Source of the DNA: Rhizophagus clarus
Taxonomy: Eukaryota > Glomeromycota > Glomeromycetes > Glomerales > Glomeraceae
Direction of reading: 5' to 3'
Assembly: GCA_015698045.1 (NCBI GenBank)
Contig: BLAL01000261.1
Span: 1-64,000, forward strand
Length of the DNA stretch: 64,000 nucleotides
Numbering within the stretch: position 1 is the first letter of the stretch; each line of letters opens with the position of its first letter. A program made the translations under genes and the position numbers. The notes beneath the pieces were generated by a model that was not told the DNA's origin, did not search any database, and saw nothing but the letters and a program-made list of their open reading frames with translations. Below are positions 46,624 through 57,566 of the stretch, in pieces.

Positions 46624-46763
46624 ATGAATTTCCTCTTTGTATCCATTTGCTTTCTGATGAACATCAACAGCTTTCTAGCGAGGCATTAGAAGCTGGACGT
46701 ATTTGTGCTAACAAATATATTTTAAAATTGGCCAGGGCAAATATTTTTGAGCTAGTATTATAA
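46624..46763 (+). pseudogene. RPL10: Captured exon fragment of ribosomal protein uL16 (RPL10)
   Basis: After an acceptor (T-tract, caaatgtag at 46623) the frame reads [20 protein letters not shown] then [17 protein letters not shown] and drifts to a stop at 46761. The DEFPL-C-HL-SDE[18 protein letters not shown] block is the conserved N-terminal core of eukaryotic cytosolic uL16, a large-subunit protein. About 35 residues match before the sequence degrades where the family has a Gly/Lys/Asp-Phe/His segment. The rest of the gene is absent and the intact frame upstream is the acceptor, so this is a host exon piece carried inside the transposon, not a functional copy. Confidence 0.8.
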
Positions 46764-47219
46764 TTAATCAATTATAAAAAATATATATATAATATGAATA
46801 TAAATAAACTATTTATTGCTTTATTATATAAGTAAGTTTTTAAATGGTTTGATATTTTCATTTGATATGATATTTTATAATTCATATAAATAAACTTTTC
46901 GATGGCTTTTTGAATGGAAAAAGAAATTTACAGAAATCGATAATGTTCTTCAAAAGAAATTTTTTATAAATCATTTAAATTACAGTTTGAAATTCAACAT
47001 TACAGTCAATTTGATATATTTATTCCAGTTTGGAACCGTCATGTACTGTACTAGTCATGTTATACTAATATCAATTTAGTTTTCAAACACATTGTTGATC
47101 ACCAATTAAGTTATTTTCCTTAAGATTATCATGAAATATCCCGAATTTTTGTCGCGTTTTATCTTAAAAATATAAAATAACTTCTTTTCTCTCTTTTAAC
47201 AAATATTTTTCTTCAAATA
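46764..47219. other. AT-rich stretch inside the CACTA element
   Basis: No gene recognised. Confidence 0.3.
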
Positions 47220-48051
47220 TTATTTCTATTTTTTCCATAACTCTCTTACTCTTTTTCCGCTCTCTATTGCTTTCATATCCTTCTTGTATATCTTTGTTAA
47301 AGGTAAGCACGCGCTCCCTGAGTTTACGCTGGTCACTGCACGTATTATAAAGATTACGGTCTAACTAAAGATAAACTGTCTTAAATATTCCAATAATCTA
47401 ATATACACGATATACCAGTATTGCTTCATAGTTTTAATGATACTGCTTACAAGATAGTTAGGAGTCTGTGGGGTTCAAGGAATAGTTGGCTTGGGGTCAC
47501 ATGGAATGCGAACCAGATGTCACCTCCTAACTTTTACGTCCTTTATTTATTTATATATTTTTTACAGACTTCAATAATCATGGCTTGTAGACGTTCCTTT
47601 ACTTCTCGCCGTAAATCTACCCTCCATTTCAAACAAAAGTTAAAGAAGCCAATGTTTATTTGGATATTGCTAAAGGTGAGTGTGGTTCATATTTGGTCAT
47701 AGCTGCTTGAGTTGATTTCTAAAGGGTGACTGCGGACGCGTTGTAAAGATAAATGTCTTACGCTCAGGATGGTTATTATCATCCAGTCCTGAAAGGATCC
47801 TGCGAAACACTTGTACGCGGTTGTTGAATATTGTGACGTTTATACTTGCTCATCTAGTACTCCTGGATGACCCTTTTATTTTCCTTTCTTTGTTATTATA
47901 GGTCGTGTTAAACGTATCACTCAACTGTCTTCGTCCCAATAAAAGAGAATGTCGTGAACTGGTTAATCTAAAGCGAGCCTTTCTTTCTATTTCTTATGAT
48001 CCTCGTCATCAACCTCCGCAAACTTCTTTCAAATTTTGCCAGATTTTATAA
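47220..48051 (+). CDS. Small basic two-exon protein with 5'UTR intron, relative of 6473 gene
   Basis: A pyrimidine-rich leader is followed by a 5'UTR intron 47303-47567 (GTAAGC..TTACAG). ATG 47580 opens MACRRSFTSRRKSTLHFKQK; exon 1 ends 47675, intron 47676-47901 (GTGAGT..TTATAG), exon 2 47902-48051. In the ATG frame the product is 81 residues. In the next frame exon junction text KEANVYLDIAK|GRVKRITQL resembles the YVEALEKRINQLEE zipper of the gene at 6473, including a phase-1 G|G intron at the same place. So this is probably a frameshifted bZIP-like relative, with the open ATG frame accidental or a new protein. Pyrimidine-rich promoters and GC-richer introns at both loci strengthen the link. 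Confidence 0.4.
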
Positions 48052-49020
48052 TTTTAATTTCTTTGTGTTGATATCATTAGGGCTCTATAAGGCAAGTGCG
48101 CTATTTAATGCTTCGCGCTGAATGGTTTTAATGTAAGGGGTAGGCCGTCACACCTCAACAGATTGTAAGCAATATACGTATCGCACGTTAGCAGTCGGGC
48201 GATCCCAGCCGCTTTTATGTTATTTCACTGTTTCATATTTGAAATACTCGGTATTTCCATTCTTCTGCTAACGCTTGCCAACCCTATTCTTTCCCTTTCT
48301 TCTTTTTAGGTTTTCTCTACTATCTTCTTCTACTGTCCTTCTACTGTCCTTCTTTTCGTAACGTTTTCATATCTCACGTTGTTTTACTCTAAAATAGGGT
48401 AAGTAATTAATATCATTTATATCTTATTCCCTTCTTTCACCTTTCCTGAACATACGTGCCTTCACTGGCAGGTCCATCTATATACCTTGTGTTATAGGTA
48501 TATGCGCAAATAAAATACATATTCTTCTGTAGTGAGTTATTCACGATAGGCTAGCCTCCTAAGATATGTATGGGACTGAGTATCGTTACTTGTCTATACA
48601 CTATCTTATTATTTCATCATCAGTCAATACTTTGTCGCCTTTTATCCTTCGTCAGCAAATTCTTCGTCAGCAAATACTCTATTCGCCAACACTAACTATT
48701 AATTACTTACTTTAGTTATTCCTATAACTAATATATATATATATATACCTCACTTTTAGCACTTTTAGGTTTCCATCGGCATTGTTTTAACTTTCAAAAG
48801 TACCTAATACGGCAAATTTTCAATTTTTTTATTTCACTCGTTTCGCTAATAAATTTTTATCGTATAGTATAAACTGAAAAATTTGAATTTTATTAAAAGA
48901 TATATTTATAATCTGTAAAATAAAAAATAGCAATACAAATTGATAAAAATTTTGCATTTTTGCATTTTACATATAATTTTGAAAAAGGTGTATGTACATG
49001 TTATCTGCTTCGCAAAGTCA
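48052..49020. other. Non-coding segment inside the CACTA element
   Basis: Contains intron-like pieces (cttctttttaggttttctct near 48300, aatagggtaagtaatt near 48395) similar to those of the 20-23 kb array, but no exon of interest was recognised. Confidence 0.35.
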
Positions 49021-49140
49021 TCTATAAGCTCATTGTCGTTGCCATCATCTCTGTCAGAAAGGATAATGTCGTACTTATAAAAAAAAAATTAAAATAATAA
49101 TATTTTAAGTGATAATTTAAATTTGATTAATAAAATTTTA

Positions 49141-49240
49141 CCCATCGTCGATATCATCATCGCCTTTACGACCACGACCTCCACGACCTCTATGACTACC
49201 ACGACCACTACGATCACCACGATCACTATGACTTGCTGCT
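49141..49240 (-). pseudogene. RGG-box exon, unknown gene
   Basis: On the minus strand, after a ttttttttagcag acceptor, the frame reads SHSDRGDRSGRGSHRGRGGR then KGDDDIDDG before a GGGTAA. Arg-Gly-Gly clusters typify RNA-binding tails. Possible flanking exons (TICNKEAELFW at about 49345-49380; ILSDRDDGNDNEL at about 49020-49060) cannot be joined in one phase, so it is a fragment or wrong-framed. Confidence 0.35.
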
Positions 49241-49440
49241 AAAAAAAAAGATTAGTATTAATATTTTAAGAAATTCATTTTTAAGTCGTACAAGATCAAG
49301 AAAATAAATTTTTGCGCATGATACGGTTACGGACCAGAATAGTTCTGCTTCTTTATTGCAGATTGTACGCTAAAAGGTGAAAGTAAGATTCGTGATATTA
49401 ACGATGATAATATTATCATAGCAAAAAATGATAAATAAAA

Positions 49441-50640
49441 TATATAGATAACCGGTACACCCTTTTCAGAATTATATGTAAAATGCATAAAATGCAAAAT
49501 TTTTATTAATTTTATTGCTATATTTTATATTCTTTCATTCGTTATTATACTGTACTATATGATAAAATATATTGTTTAAAATTTGTGTAACTGTTCAAAT
49601 GTTGACCAATTATAATCAACTTATTATTTAATGATCACATGATTTAATTATTTGTTTATATTGTCATTTTATTTTTTTTTTCTTTTTTCTCTTTAATTTT
49701 TTCGCTTACTGTAAGTCTGTAACCGCTTTCTTTTTTTTACAATATTATCAAATTAACACGTAAAAACACACAAGGTATATTTTTTTATTAATGTTACACT
49801 TCTCTTTAACGACGTTTTTTTACATTTTTTTCTTTATTATATTCAGGAAAAGAACACATAAGGTATATTTTTTATTAACGCTACACTTCTCTTTTCATAT
49901 GATTATAAATATTTTCTATTAACGTCCTCTTGCTAACGTTTCTTTCTTCCTTTTACTAATACTTCTCTTATTAACATATCTGAATTTTCTATCATTTACT
50001 TTTCTTAAATTTTACTAACGTTTCCACTATCTAATATTTTTCTTCATTGCTATTGTATATATATAGTTATCTTTCATGTTTGCTGTGGTCTGGAACTACC
50101 TGAGATTTTTGACTACCTAGGGATGAAGTTGTAGGGTACTTGTACATTATTTTTCTATTTTCTTTCTTCTACTGTTTCTTTCTTCTATAATTTCTACTAA
50201 TTATTTTCTTCTACTAATTTTTATTTATTTTATTTCTTTCCTACTAACATTTTTTACTACTAACTATTTCTTTTTCTTCTACTAATATTCTTTTTTTATT
50301 ATTGTTCCTTTTCTAACAACCTGTTACTAATAATGTTACTTTCGTTTAATGATCAAATTTGAATATAATGAAAATAAGTAAGCGAACAAGTGAAATCTAA
50401 TTTCGTTAGTATGCCACTTACAGTATAATTGATTTATATAATATAGATTTATTCGCAATTTATTGAATTTAGATTTGATTTTACATAAATGTAGTATTGA
50501 TTTTACATAGATTGTAATTCATATTTTTTGTTTTTAATTAAAAATAAATTTTGAGTTAAAATTATAAATTAATCTGAAAAAATATATATAAATTACAAAT
50601 TATAATATAAATTCTATAATTTTTGCCTGAATTATTAAAA
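49441..50640. other. Pyrimidine-rich non-coding DNA inside the CACTA element
   Basis: 49660-50350 is T/C-rich with many ctaacg/actaat motifs (cttttactaatacttctctt, tcttaaattttactaacgtt) but few following AGs; it may be decayed intron-array sequence like 20460-23110. 50360-50640 is plain AT-rich. Confidence 0.4.
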
Positions 50641-51021
50641 ATATTATACTGCCCGGTATATGTACTTGAACTTTATCGTGTTCATATCGGGTACCAAAAT
50701 ATGTCCATATCGGACAGCTATAAAATAATTATCGGTGCTATCTGATAAATGTATGATTGGTATACGATATTTATACGATATTTATTACAATATATCGGGT
50801 ATACAGTAAATAAATGATATGTGCCCGATATTATAACTACCCGATATGTGTGAATACTTGTGCGATAACTGTAATATGTATCACCGAATTTCCGCATAAA
50901 CAATACACATATCGGGTACCCGATATGTGTATTATTATCGAATATCATACACATATCCTACAAATATATTACACATATCGGGTACCCGATATGTATCCGC
51001 TAGCATCGATTTTGACCAGTG
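50640..51021. promoter_or_regulatory. Right subterminal repeat region of the CACTA element
   Basis: Dense tatcggg/cccgata motifs, including the perfect 26-bp palindrome at 50905-50930 (acacatatcggg mirrored) and a second palindrome at about 50971-50992. Mirror image of the left subterminal region. Confidence 0.75.
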
Positions 51022-51235
51022 TTAGACTTAGAGGTTAGACTTATAGGTTAGGCTTAGAGGTTAGACATAAAGGTTAGACTTAGAGGTTAGACTTATAGGT
51101 TAGACTTAGAGGTTAGACATAGAGGTTAGACTTTTTTGTCTTAATAATTGCATAAAGAAAATGCTTTCGGAATGGTTTCCTGTATATCACTACTTCGGGT
51201 TAGACTTTTGAGGTTAGACTTTTTTTTTGTCCTTA
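51022..51235. repeat. GAGGTTAGACT tandem array (right part)
   Basis: About ten units of gaggttagactta/taggttagacttag at 51025-51131, further copies near 51200-51220 and an inverted pair ctaacctc-tac-gaggttag at about 51356. The array is the insertion target of the CACTA element. Confidence 0.85.
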
Positions 51236-51468
51236 TGTTTGTAAAAATGAATCGTCTTTAGAATGGTTTTCAGCATATCAAGAAATTAATAGTATACTAG
51301 AATATGCTCAATACTTTTTTAATCAAGAATTTGGATATCCAGACAGGATAAATCTAACCTCTACGAGGTTAGACTTATCCTGGATTTGTTTACATTAATG
51401 AATCAGCTCTAGAATTAATTCTAGGATAACATAAAAATAAGGTATGTAAATTAGGCTTGACAGGTCAA

Positions 51469-51511
51469 ACCACGAACACGCTCAGACACTTCGGTCCTCA
51501 GTGTTCGTGGT
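51469..51511. other. Strong hairpin, 11-bp stem
   Basis: accacgaacac pairs perfectly with gtgttcgtggt, loop of 21 nt (gctcagacacttcggtcctca) that itself can fold. GC-richer than its surroundings. Could be a structured RNA or transposon end; no family recognised. Confidence 0.6.
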
Positions 51512-52505
51512 TCTCCTGAGAGGCAAGCAATATGGCATACTTTTTTCGTTATATTATTTGGGATTAAAAAAAGGCCAGCACGTTAACAAAGATGGTGTAC
51601 ATCTTGATCTTGGAAACTTTAAATTTGGGTAAGAAAGATATGTTAACAGGATTTGAATCCAGCATGATTTTAAGCTTAAATTCGATATTGGATTTCAATA
51701 TGATTCCTGGTCTTGTAGGTATAATTTGAGGTTTAATAAAGATATCAAAATTTTGTATATCTGGAAAGTAGCCGGGGGAGGCGACTTCACCACGTGATCT
51801 TATGTGTCATTAAGGTTCATAAATTCGCTTCGCTTCGGACAACTGGGCAACTATTTAAAAATTAAAATTTAAATAATTTTAGATTATGGACTGCCATTGT
51901 TGATTTTTAAGTTAGACAGTTAAAACTAATATATTTAAAAGTTATAATCCAATTTGAATACTTCCCCCCTTTTTATGAGTTTATTGAACTCGCTACTACA
52001 GGAAATTTTCTATAATCTGCACTTCTTTATTATGTTTCCGAAAATATTCTAACAAAGAATTTTTTTTTTTTAGGAGTACAGTATGAAAAAAATATTTTTA
52101 GGCCCGAAAAAGGTAATTTGGCAAAAATTTTCTCGACTAACTAGTTAAGTGTGACAATTATATGCATCTGTACATTATCACAAACTTTACTTTAGAGTTT
52201 GATCGTAACACTTGTACTGTTCGAAAATAGACGTTACATTTTTGAGTGCATCTCTCATATCTTCATATTTAGAAATATATGAATATGAATTGACCTTTTA
52301 AAGCTACATTGGATGATCGTACTGTACAACAAGCATACATATTATTAGGTAAACTCGAAGGTATCTTTGAAGGCGTTTTGTGAATTGAAGCGCACAACAA
52401 AACCGAGCGCACGACATATTTTTCATCAAAAGCCTTCCCTTCTTCTATTGAAATTGATCAAATAAGAGAAATTTATTGAACAAGTCAAATTTAGGTATCC
52501 TATTC
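51512..52505. other. Intergenic
   Basis: No gene recognised. Confidence 0.35.
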
Positions 52506-52507
52506 AT

Positions 52508-52522
52508 ATTTAACTATATATA
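52508..52522 (+). promoter_or_regulatory. TATA-like box
   Basis: taactatatataaacat, about 70-80 bp upstream of the ATG at 52592, followed by a T-rich leader. Confidence 0.4.
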
Positions 52523-52591
52523 AACATGAAGAAAAAAATTTCTTTTTCTTTTTCTTCACGATATTCTTCACAAATTTCGTCATAATCAACA

Positions 52592-54244
52592 ATGTCCTTT
52601 TTCTTTGTTATATTTATTATCACTTTCTTGATTCCTTTTGTTTCGGCATTATTACCTAATGATGATTTTTCTTTACAAGCATTTTCAGGTTATTTTGATA
52701 TTTTAATTAATTTTTTGGTTCCATTCATTATTCTTGTAATCGTAGATTTTGATTATGAAGATGATGGATCGAAACAAATCGCACATTTAACTAGATCATT
52801 CTTATATTTTGTTGTTATTGGTTTACAACAAGAAATAGCTTATGCATTTTTTTCCCGATAATGTTTCAGAAATTGTTAAACTTTTACAACATTTTGTAAT
52901 TAGTTTATTGATAATTGGAATTATTGTAGAACTTTTCTTATTCTTTAAAACAAAAGGAAAAATATTAATCCATCATCAGTTAATGAAGAAGATCAATTTG
53001 AATCCTTAAAAAGACAAATGAAAAAACAATTACAAACTTTTAAACGATCCATTGAAAAAAGTGTTAAATCATCATATCAAAATTTGAAACGAACCCTTGA
53101 AGATGATTTTGATATAAAGATTCAAAAACTTGAAGAAAAATTTAATAATAAATATCAAATTCTTGTAAAAAACATTAATAATCATTTTCAAATACTTGTA
53201 GAAAATATTGAAAATCGAATTTAAAATCTTATAATAAGTGTTAATGAACAAATTGAAAAACTTAGAAAGAATATTGAAAACAAAATTGAAGAACTTGAAA
53301 AAACAATAAATGAGAATATTCAAACTGTTAAAGATAAATTTGAAAAACAATTTAAAGAACAAACTGATTCTATTCAAAATCTTAGAAGTTAATATGAAAA
53401 GGAAGTTAAAACCCTTGAAGAAAAAATTAAAAAACTTGAAGATAAAATAGATCCACCAGAATTTACTACCATATCGAGAATTGATTTTGTTTCACAATTG
53501 CAAAATAAAGTGAATGATAATCCTCCGAAATATATAATTTCATCAAATGCTGTTAGATCTATAAAGTGTATTGTTGAAAAGGGTGAATCAATAAAAATGC
53601 AAAAGATGTCAGCAGATCTTGAAGAAAAAGAAAATCTAGTTATGGTTGATAGGAGTATTCCTAGTGGAAATACTATAACTAATTCAAAAAGAAAATCAAA
53701 AAATAAAATTATTGAATCTATTGACTTAATTAATATAATTATTCGTATAAGTTGCTTAATGGATTATTTAGTTTTATTCCTCTTCATAATTTCACTTGGT
53801 TTTTTGCTAAATGATTTAAAAGAAGCCGTTACACGAAGTTTTGTCCTAATTATAGTTATTACTCTTTGTTTTACCTTTTTTTTTCAAGCTATGATAATAA
53901 TTATTGCATATAGTAGAAATAATTTAAAAAGATATATTGAAGAGTATCAACAAGCTTTTAAGGATATTTTACCTAAATATTTTGCTTATATTAATGATAT
54001 TGTAATCATTAATTTGCTTTATTTACCTTCCTTAATTAATTATTTCCTTTTGCAAACTCCTGACATTTTCAATAAGATATTTCTAAATTTAAGCGCTTTG
54101 TTTGTTAGTTCTTGGATTGTACTTATGTATAAATCAATTTTAAAAAATGAAGGAATGAAGGAGGAAGGAGAAGAGCCTGAAACGACGGAGGAATTTAATG
54201 AAGAAATGGAGGGAGAAAAAGAGTTAGATCTTGAAAAAGTTTAG
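52592..54244 (+). pseudogene. Multipass membrane protein with long coiled coil, broken by indels and stops
   Basis: ATG 52592 opens with a signal-like FFFVIFIITFLIPFVSALLP, then two hydrophobic segments (INFLVPFIILVIV, FLYFVVIGL). At the T7 run near 52852 the frame shifts for about 120 bp (SEIVKLLQHFVISLLIIGII), and it returns at an A5 run near 52965. A long Lys/Glu coiled coil follows (RQMKKQLQTFKRSIEKS, IQKLEEKFNNKYQ), with TAA at 53222 and at 53390 in frame. The rest is open from 53393: four more TM segments (DYLVLFLFIISLGFLL, VLIIVITLCFTFFFQAM, INLLYLPSLINYFLL, LFVSSWIVLMY) and an acidic tail to 54244. Domain order is TM-coil-TM. Indels at homopolymers could be sequence errors; the two stops are harder to dismiss. 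Family unknown. Confidence 0.6.
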
Positions 54245-55562
54245 ATAAAAAATATTGTATTTAGTAGTTATAGCATTTTATTTACATTTTATTTATTTTC
54301 AATCTAATTTTAAATATTATGAAATAAAAAAAAAAATTTTTTATATATAAAAATTTTACTGATTTACGTTGAAAATTGTAGTGGTTTTCTAATTTTGTAG
54401 TATTTAAAATAATCGAATTACGAAAATCTAAGTATAATAATATTAATGACAAAGTATCCCGGCCCTACCATAAATGGACTTCCCACTATGCTATGCCCTT
54501 GAACTGTTCGACAACAAACCGGTCCTATCGCAAGTAAGCTGTTACTCACGAGCTAACTAAAAGTAAGCGTCTATGCTCCAACCTGAATCATGCTCAAAAA
54601 AAACAAATATGAACGAGAAGAGGAAAAGAAAAGGGTGAAGGTAAGCGAGAGAGGGAACAAAAGGAATAGAAGAAGAGTAAGAGACGAAAGAAGGACAAGT
54701 GTGAAAAAAAGAAAGTAAAATAACTGAAATATGAAATATGATGAATTTCAGGTGGTCACGTGTACTTGAAAGTATAGATTGGGATTTTTGCCAAATTAAA
54801 TTCATCATAAAATCGGATTAAAAAAAAAATGATGATTTGAATGTTCCGAATTTGAAATATGCGCTTTGTTTTATGATTGGTCAGAAATAAATGGAATGGA
54901 TTAAACGATTTTCTATTCATTTTTTGATTGGTTAAATTAATTACACTGGAAATCGGTTTTACTTATATTCTATCTTATTGGAAAAGTTGTTCGCAATAAG
55001 TTTCTATAAATTGAGTCAAGACAATATATTTTATTGGAAAACTAATTTATTTATTTTTAAATAAACTCTAAATCTTATCGTATACCCCTGTTTACGATAA
55101 CTAATTAAGGTTTATAACCCCACCTAACGTCAAGGACAACTCCAATCACATTATTTTATCACGTGAATAAACTTCTTTATTTGTGATCATTTTTATAACA
55201 ATCAATATTCCCTCCAAAACATCATTTTCAAAGAAAAAACTTTGAATCACCCTTACCATTTTTGATCAAGTCATGCAATTAATGCTAGTCATTCTTTACT
55301 GGTTACAAAATGGTAAAATTATTGAATAAGCTGCTTTTCATTGAGTACGAAGTATTTCTGTTATTGAAAGTACGTGGTGTACACTCCTCTTACAGATGTT
55401 ACGCTAATCAGCTGATCACTCATAGCGGTTACCATTTCACATTTATTAAAATTTATTGAATTTAATAATAGATATTGGAAAATAAATTTATATGAATTAA
55501 TTAATTAACATCATTAAAAATTATTCTACTATTTAAGATGAAAGAAGTTTTTTATTAAAAGG
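54245..55562. other. Intergenic
   Basis: 54460-54560 is GC-richer; 54605-54730 is purine-rich (gagaagaggaaaagaaaagg). No gene recognised. Confidence 0.4.
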
Positions 55563-56336
55563 TCAGACTGGTACAATCCTAACATTTTCAACAATAAAGC
55601 TTAAATCATATGGACCATAATTCAAGGTAGTTACTCCACGATTAGTAGTTCCAATATATTTAAGATTTCCGGGCAATAAACGTAAGGTTACAATTACATC
55701 GTATGGTGGTGGATCATCAGCTAAGCCCATTTTTTCTGAGTGGACAAGAACTTTAACGATATCTGAATCGTTACTGTAAATATATGTCCCCCAAGCCTCG
55801 GTATCTTTTCTCATTGCGTTTGCAAGGGTAAGATATTGCGATTCAACTAAAATTTTCACACAATCACCAGGGTCACCTTTTGGAACTTGAGGGTAAATAC
55901 ATTCCCTATCAACAATCTAATAAAAAAGTGAGCAGAGTTCTTTACAGAAAATCATTTTTTTTAAAAAATTTGATTTTACCTTTGGCTTATCGACAATTTC
56001 AAATATAGGAACTTTATTACTTTCCAATGCTAGAGTCAATTCATCTTCAAAAGAAACGATAACATGATCATTATCTTCATCAAAGTAAAAAAGTTTAATT
56101 CCTTTTTCGTAATTTATATTGAAACGTTCACACATCTAGATAAAATAAAGATCACTTTTTGGAATTTCCTAAATAAAAGAGGACTAAGTTTATTTCATTA
56201 TAATTTTTACCTTATTTTTTAATTCATCTAATTTAATATGTCTGTCAATTTTAAATCTACGAGTTGTGGTTTCACCATGATTGGTGTGTCTAACTTTAAT
56301 GATCATAGTTTCTCCCTCCAACGTACGACCATTCAT
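55563..56336 (-). CDS. PB1 domain fused to Rxt3-type domain
   Basis: Exons 56211-56336 (42 codons), 55980-56135 (52 codons) and 55563-55916 (117 codons plus TGA) all join in phase 0; introns begin GTAAAA and end CTAG/TTAG. The 211-residue product is intact. Exons 1-2 form a PB1 domain: the basic strand MIIKVRHTNHGETTTRRFKI and the OPCA-like acidic hook FYFDEDNDHVIVSFEDEL, used for PB1-PB1 pairing. Exon 3 is an Rxt3-like module: AWGTYIYSNDSDIVKVLVHS, YDVIVTLRLLPGNLKYIGTT, NRGVTTLNYGPYDLSFIVEN. Rxt3 is a subunit of the Rpd3L histone deacetylase complex, acting in the nucleus. Family proteins usually lack PB1, so this fusion may link the complex to a signalling partner; the fusion itself is seen, its role is inference. 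Confidence 0.75.
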
Positions 56337-56396
56337 CTTATGAATTCTTAGTCAAAAGAATTTTTCTTCGTTGAGAAAGAATTTTTTTTTTTTCTA

Positions 56397-56495
56397 GAGA
56401 AGTAAAAAGAGAAGTAAAAAGAGAAGTAAAAAGAGAAGTAAAAAGAGAAGTAAAAGGAGAAGTAAAAAGAGAAGTAAAAAGAGAAGTAAAAAGAG
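56397..56495. repeat. 12-bp tandem repeat (AGAGAAGTAAAA)
   Basis: Eight near-perfect copies of agagaagtaaaa just upstream of the PB1-Rxt3 gene (5' side, minus strand). Confidence 0.9.
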
Positions 56496-56595
56496 GGAAA
56501 AAAATAAAAAAGGGTGTGTATTACAAAATCGAAAAATCTACGCCTAAATAATCACATGAACACCTACGTAGTAGTACGTAGTTGCACAATATATA

Positions 56596-57561
56596 TCAGT
56601 CACTGGACATTTCCGGAATCATGGATTTACTAATTAAATATGCAGCTTGTCGATCACTTTTTTTACTATGATTTATTAGTAAATATTCAAATTTCTAGTT
56701 TTTTCGTCACATGTAAACTTTGATTTTTATCCAATAAATATGCGTAAAAAATTTTTTTTCTTACTCTCCAAGTCCTAACTGACACGCCAATATAATTTTC
56801 CAAGGGTTGTTTATTAATGACAAGTTAGAAGAATCTCTCCTTGAAGTTGGCCATTTTTTCGTTAAAATACTATAAATTTATAATTAAATAGAATATTTTA
56901 CAACTATAAAAGCAAAACTTAGTCTTCAAAATTATACTAAATTTATTTAAGATCTTGTTTTTAAACGAAAATAATATTATTCAGTTTAGAAGTTGGTGGC
57001 TGCCATATAAATCTGATATGGGAAAGGATAATAGAACAAAGTTATTAATTAGTGAATATTATTTTGAAACATGTAATTAGAAATTTATTTAAAAATTAAA
57101 TTATTGTATAAAAAAGTTGAGTGAAGTTTAGAAGCGTTTGTAAACTAAACGCTTTTTGGATCTGACGCTTACTGTATAATAAAGAATTCACTTTCTCGGC
57201 TATTTCTCAACAACGTACATATAAACTTCCAACCAAATTTTACAACAATACAACTATATTAATGGTTAACTCGTCACGTAAAAATCTTTTGGAAAGAACT
57301 AATATTGGCAGAAGGATCTCAGTTTAAAGTTCAAAAAGTTGCAGAAAAACCTTATATAGTGAAATATTTAAGGAAGTGAGGTATTTTAATAAAATTAGTG
57401 CCATTTGAAAGTTCATACGCGATACTTCTAATGTATTGTAAAAAAAGTTATATTTTGTTAAAGTCTTTGTCCTGTTCGAACCAAATGAAGATAGGCTAAT
57501 TTATGTAGTACAAAATTTTTAATTAGTGATTGGCGCTGCGCTGGAAATGTCCAGTGACTGA
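56596..57561. mobile_element. Tc1/mariner-like TIR element, about 966 bp, non-autonomous
   Basis: tcagtcactggacatttcc (56596) and ggaaatgtccagtgactga (to 57561) are perfect inverted repeats, flanked by TA on both sides, the duplication made by Tc1/mariner elements. CAGTC-type ends fit that superfamily. No transposase frame lies between, only a hairpin near 57130 (aagcgttt/aaacgctt). The flanking ATATAT blurs the exact ends. Confidence 0.65.
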
Positions 57562-57566
57562 TATAT

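Larger units (their letters stand above)
39544..51021. mobile_element. Complete CACTA-type transposon, 11,478 bp
   Basis: Left end cactggtcaaaatcaatact and the reverse complement of the right end cactggtcaaaatcgatgct begin a 37-bp terminal inverted repeat with 33 matches (mismatches at positions 15, 18, 22, 26). The element is flanked by the 3-bp direct repeat TTA. CACTA/EnSpm elements start CACT[A/G], make 3-bp duplications and carry a tnp2 transposase; all three hold here. Inside are an accessory gene (minus), the transposase, a trihelix/SANT gene, a captured uL16 exon, a small bZIP-like gene and pyrimidine-rich DNA. Intact reading frames in the two largest genes and a high TIR match suggest recent or current activity. 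Confidence 0.9.

Noticed and set aside
47421-47560. Possible tRNA because of ggttcaaggaa
   Set aside because: No acceptor stem or anticodon arm can be folded around it; it lies inside a 5'UTR intron.
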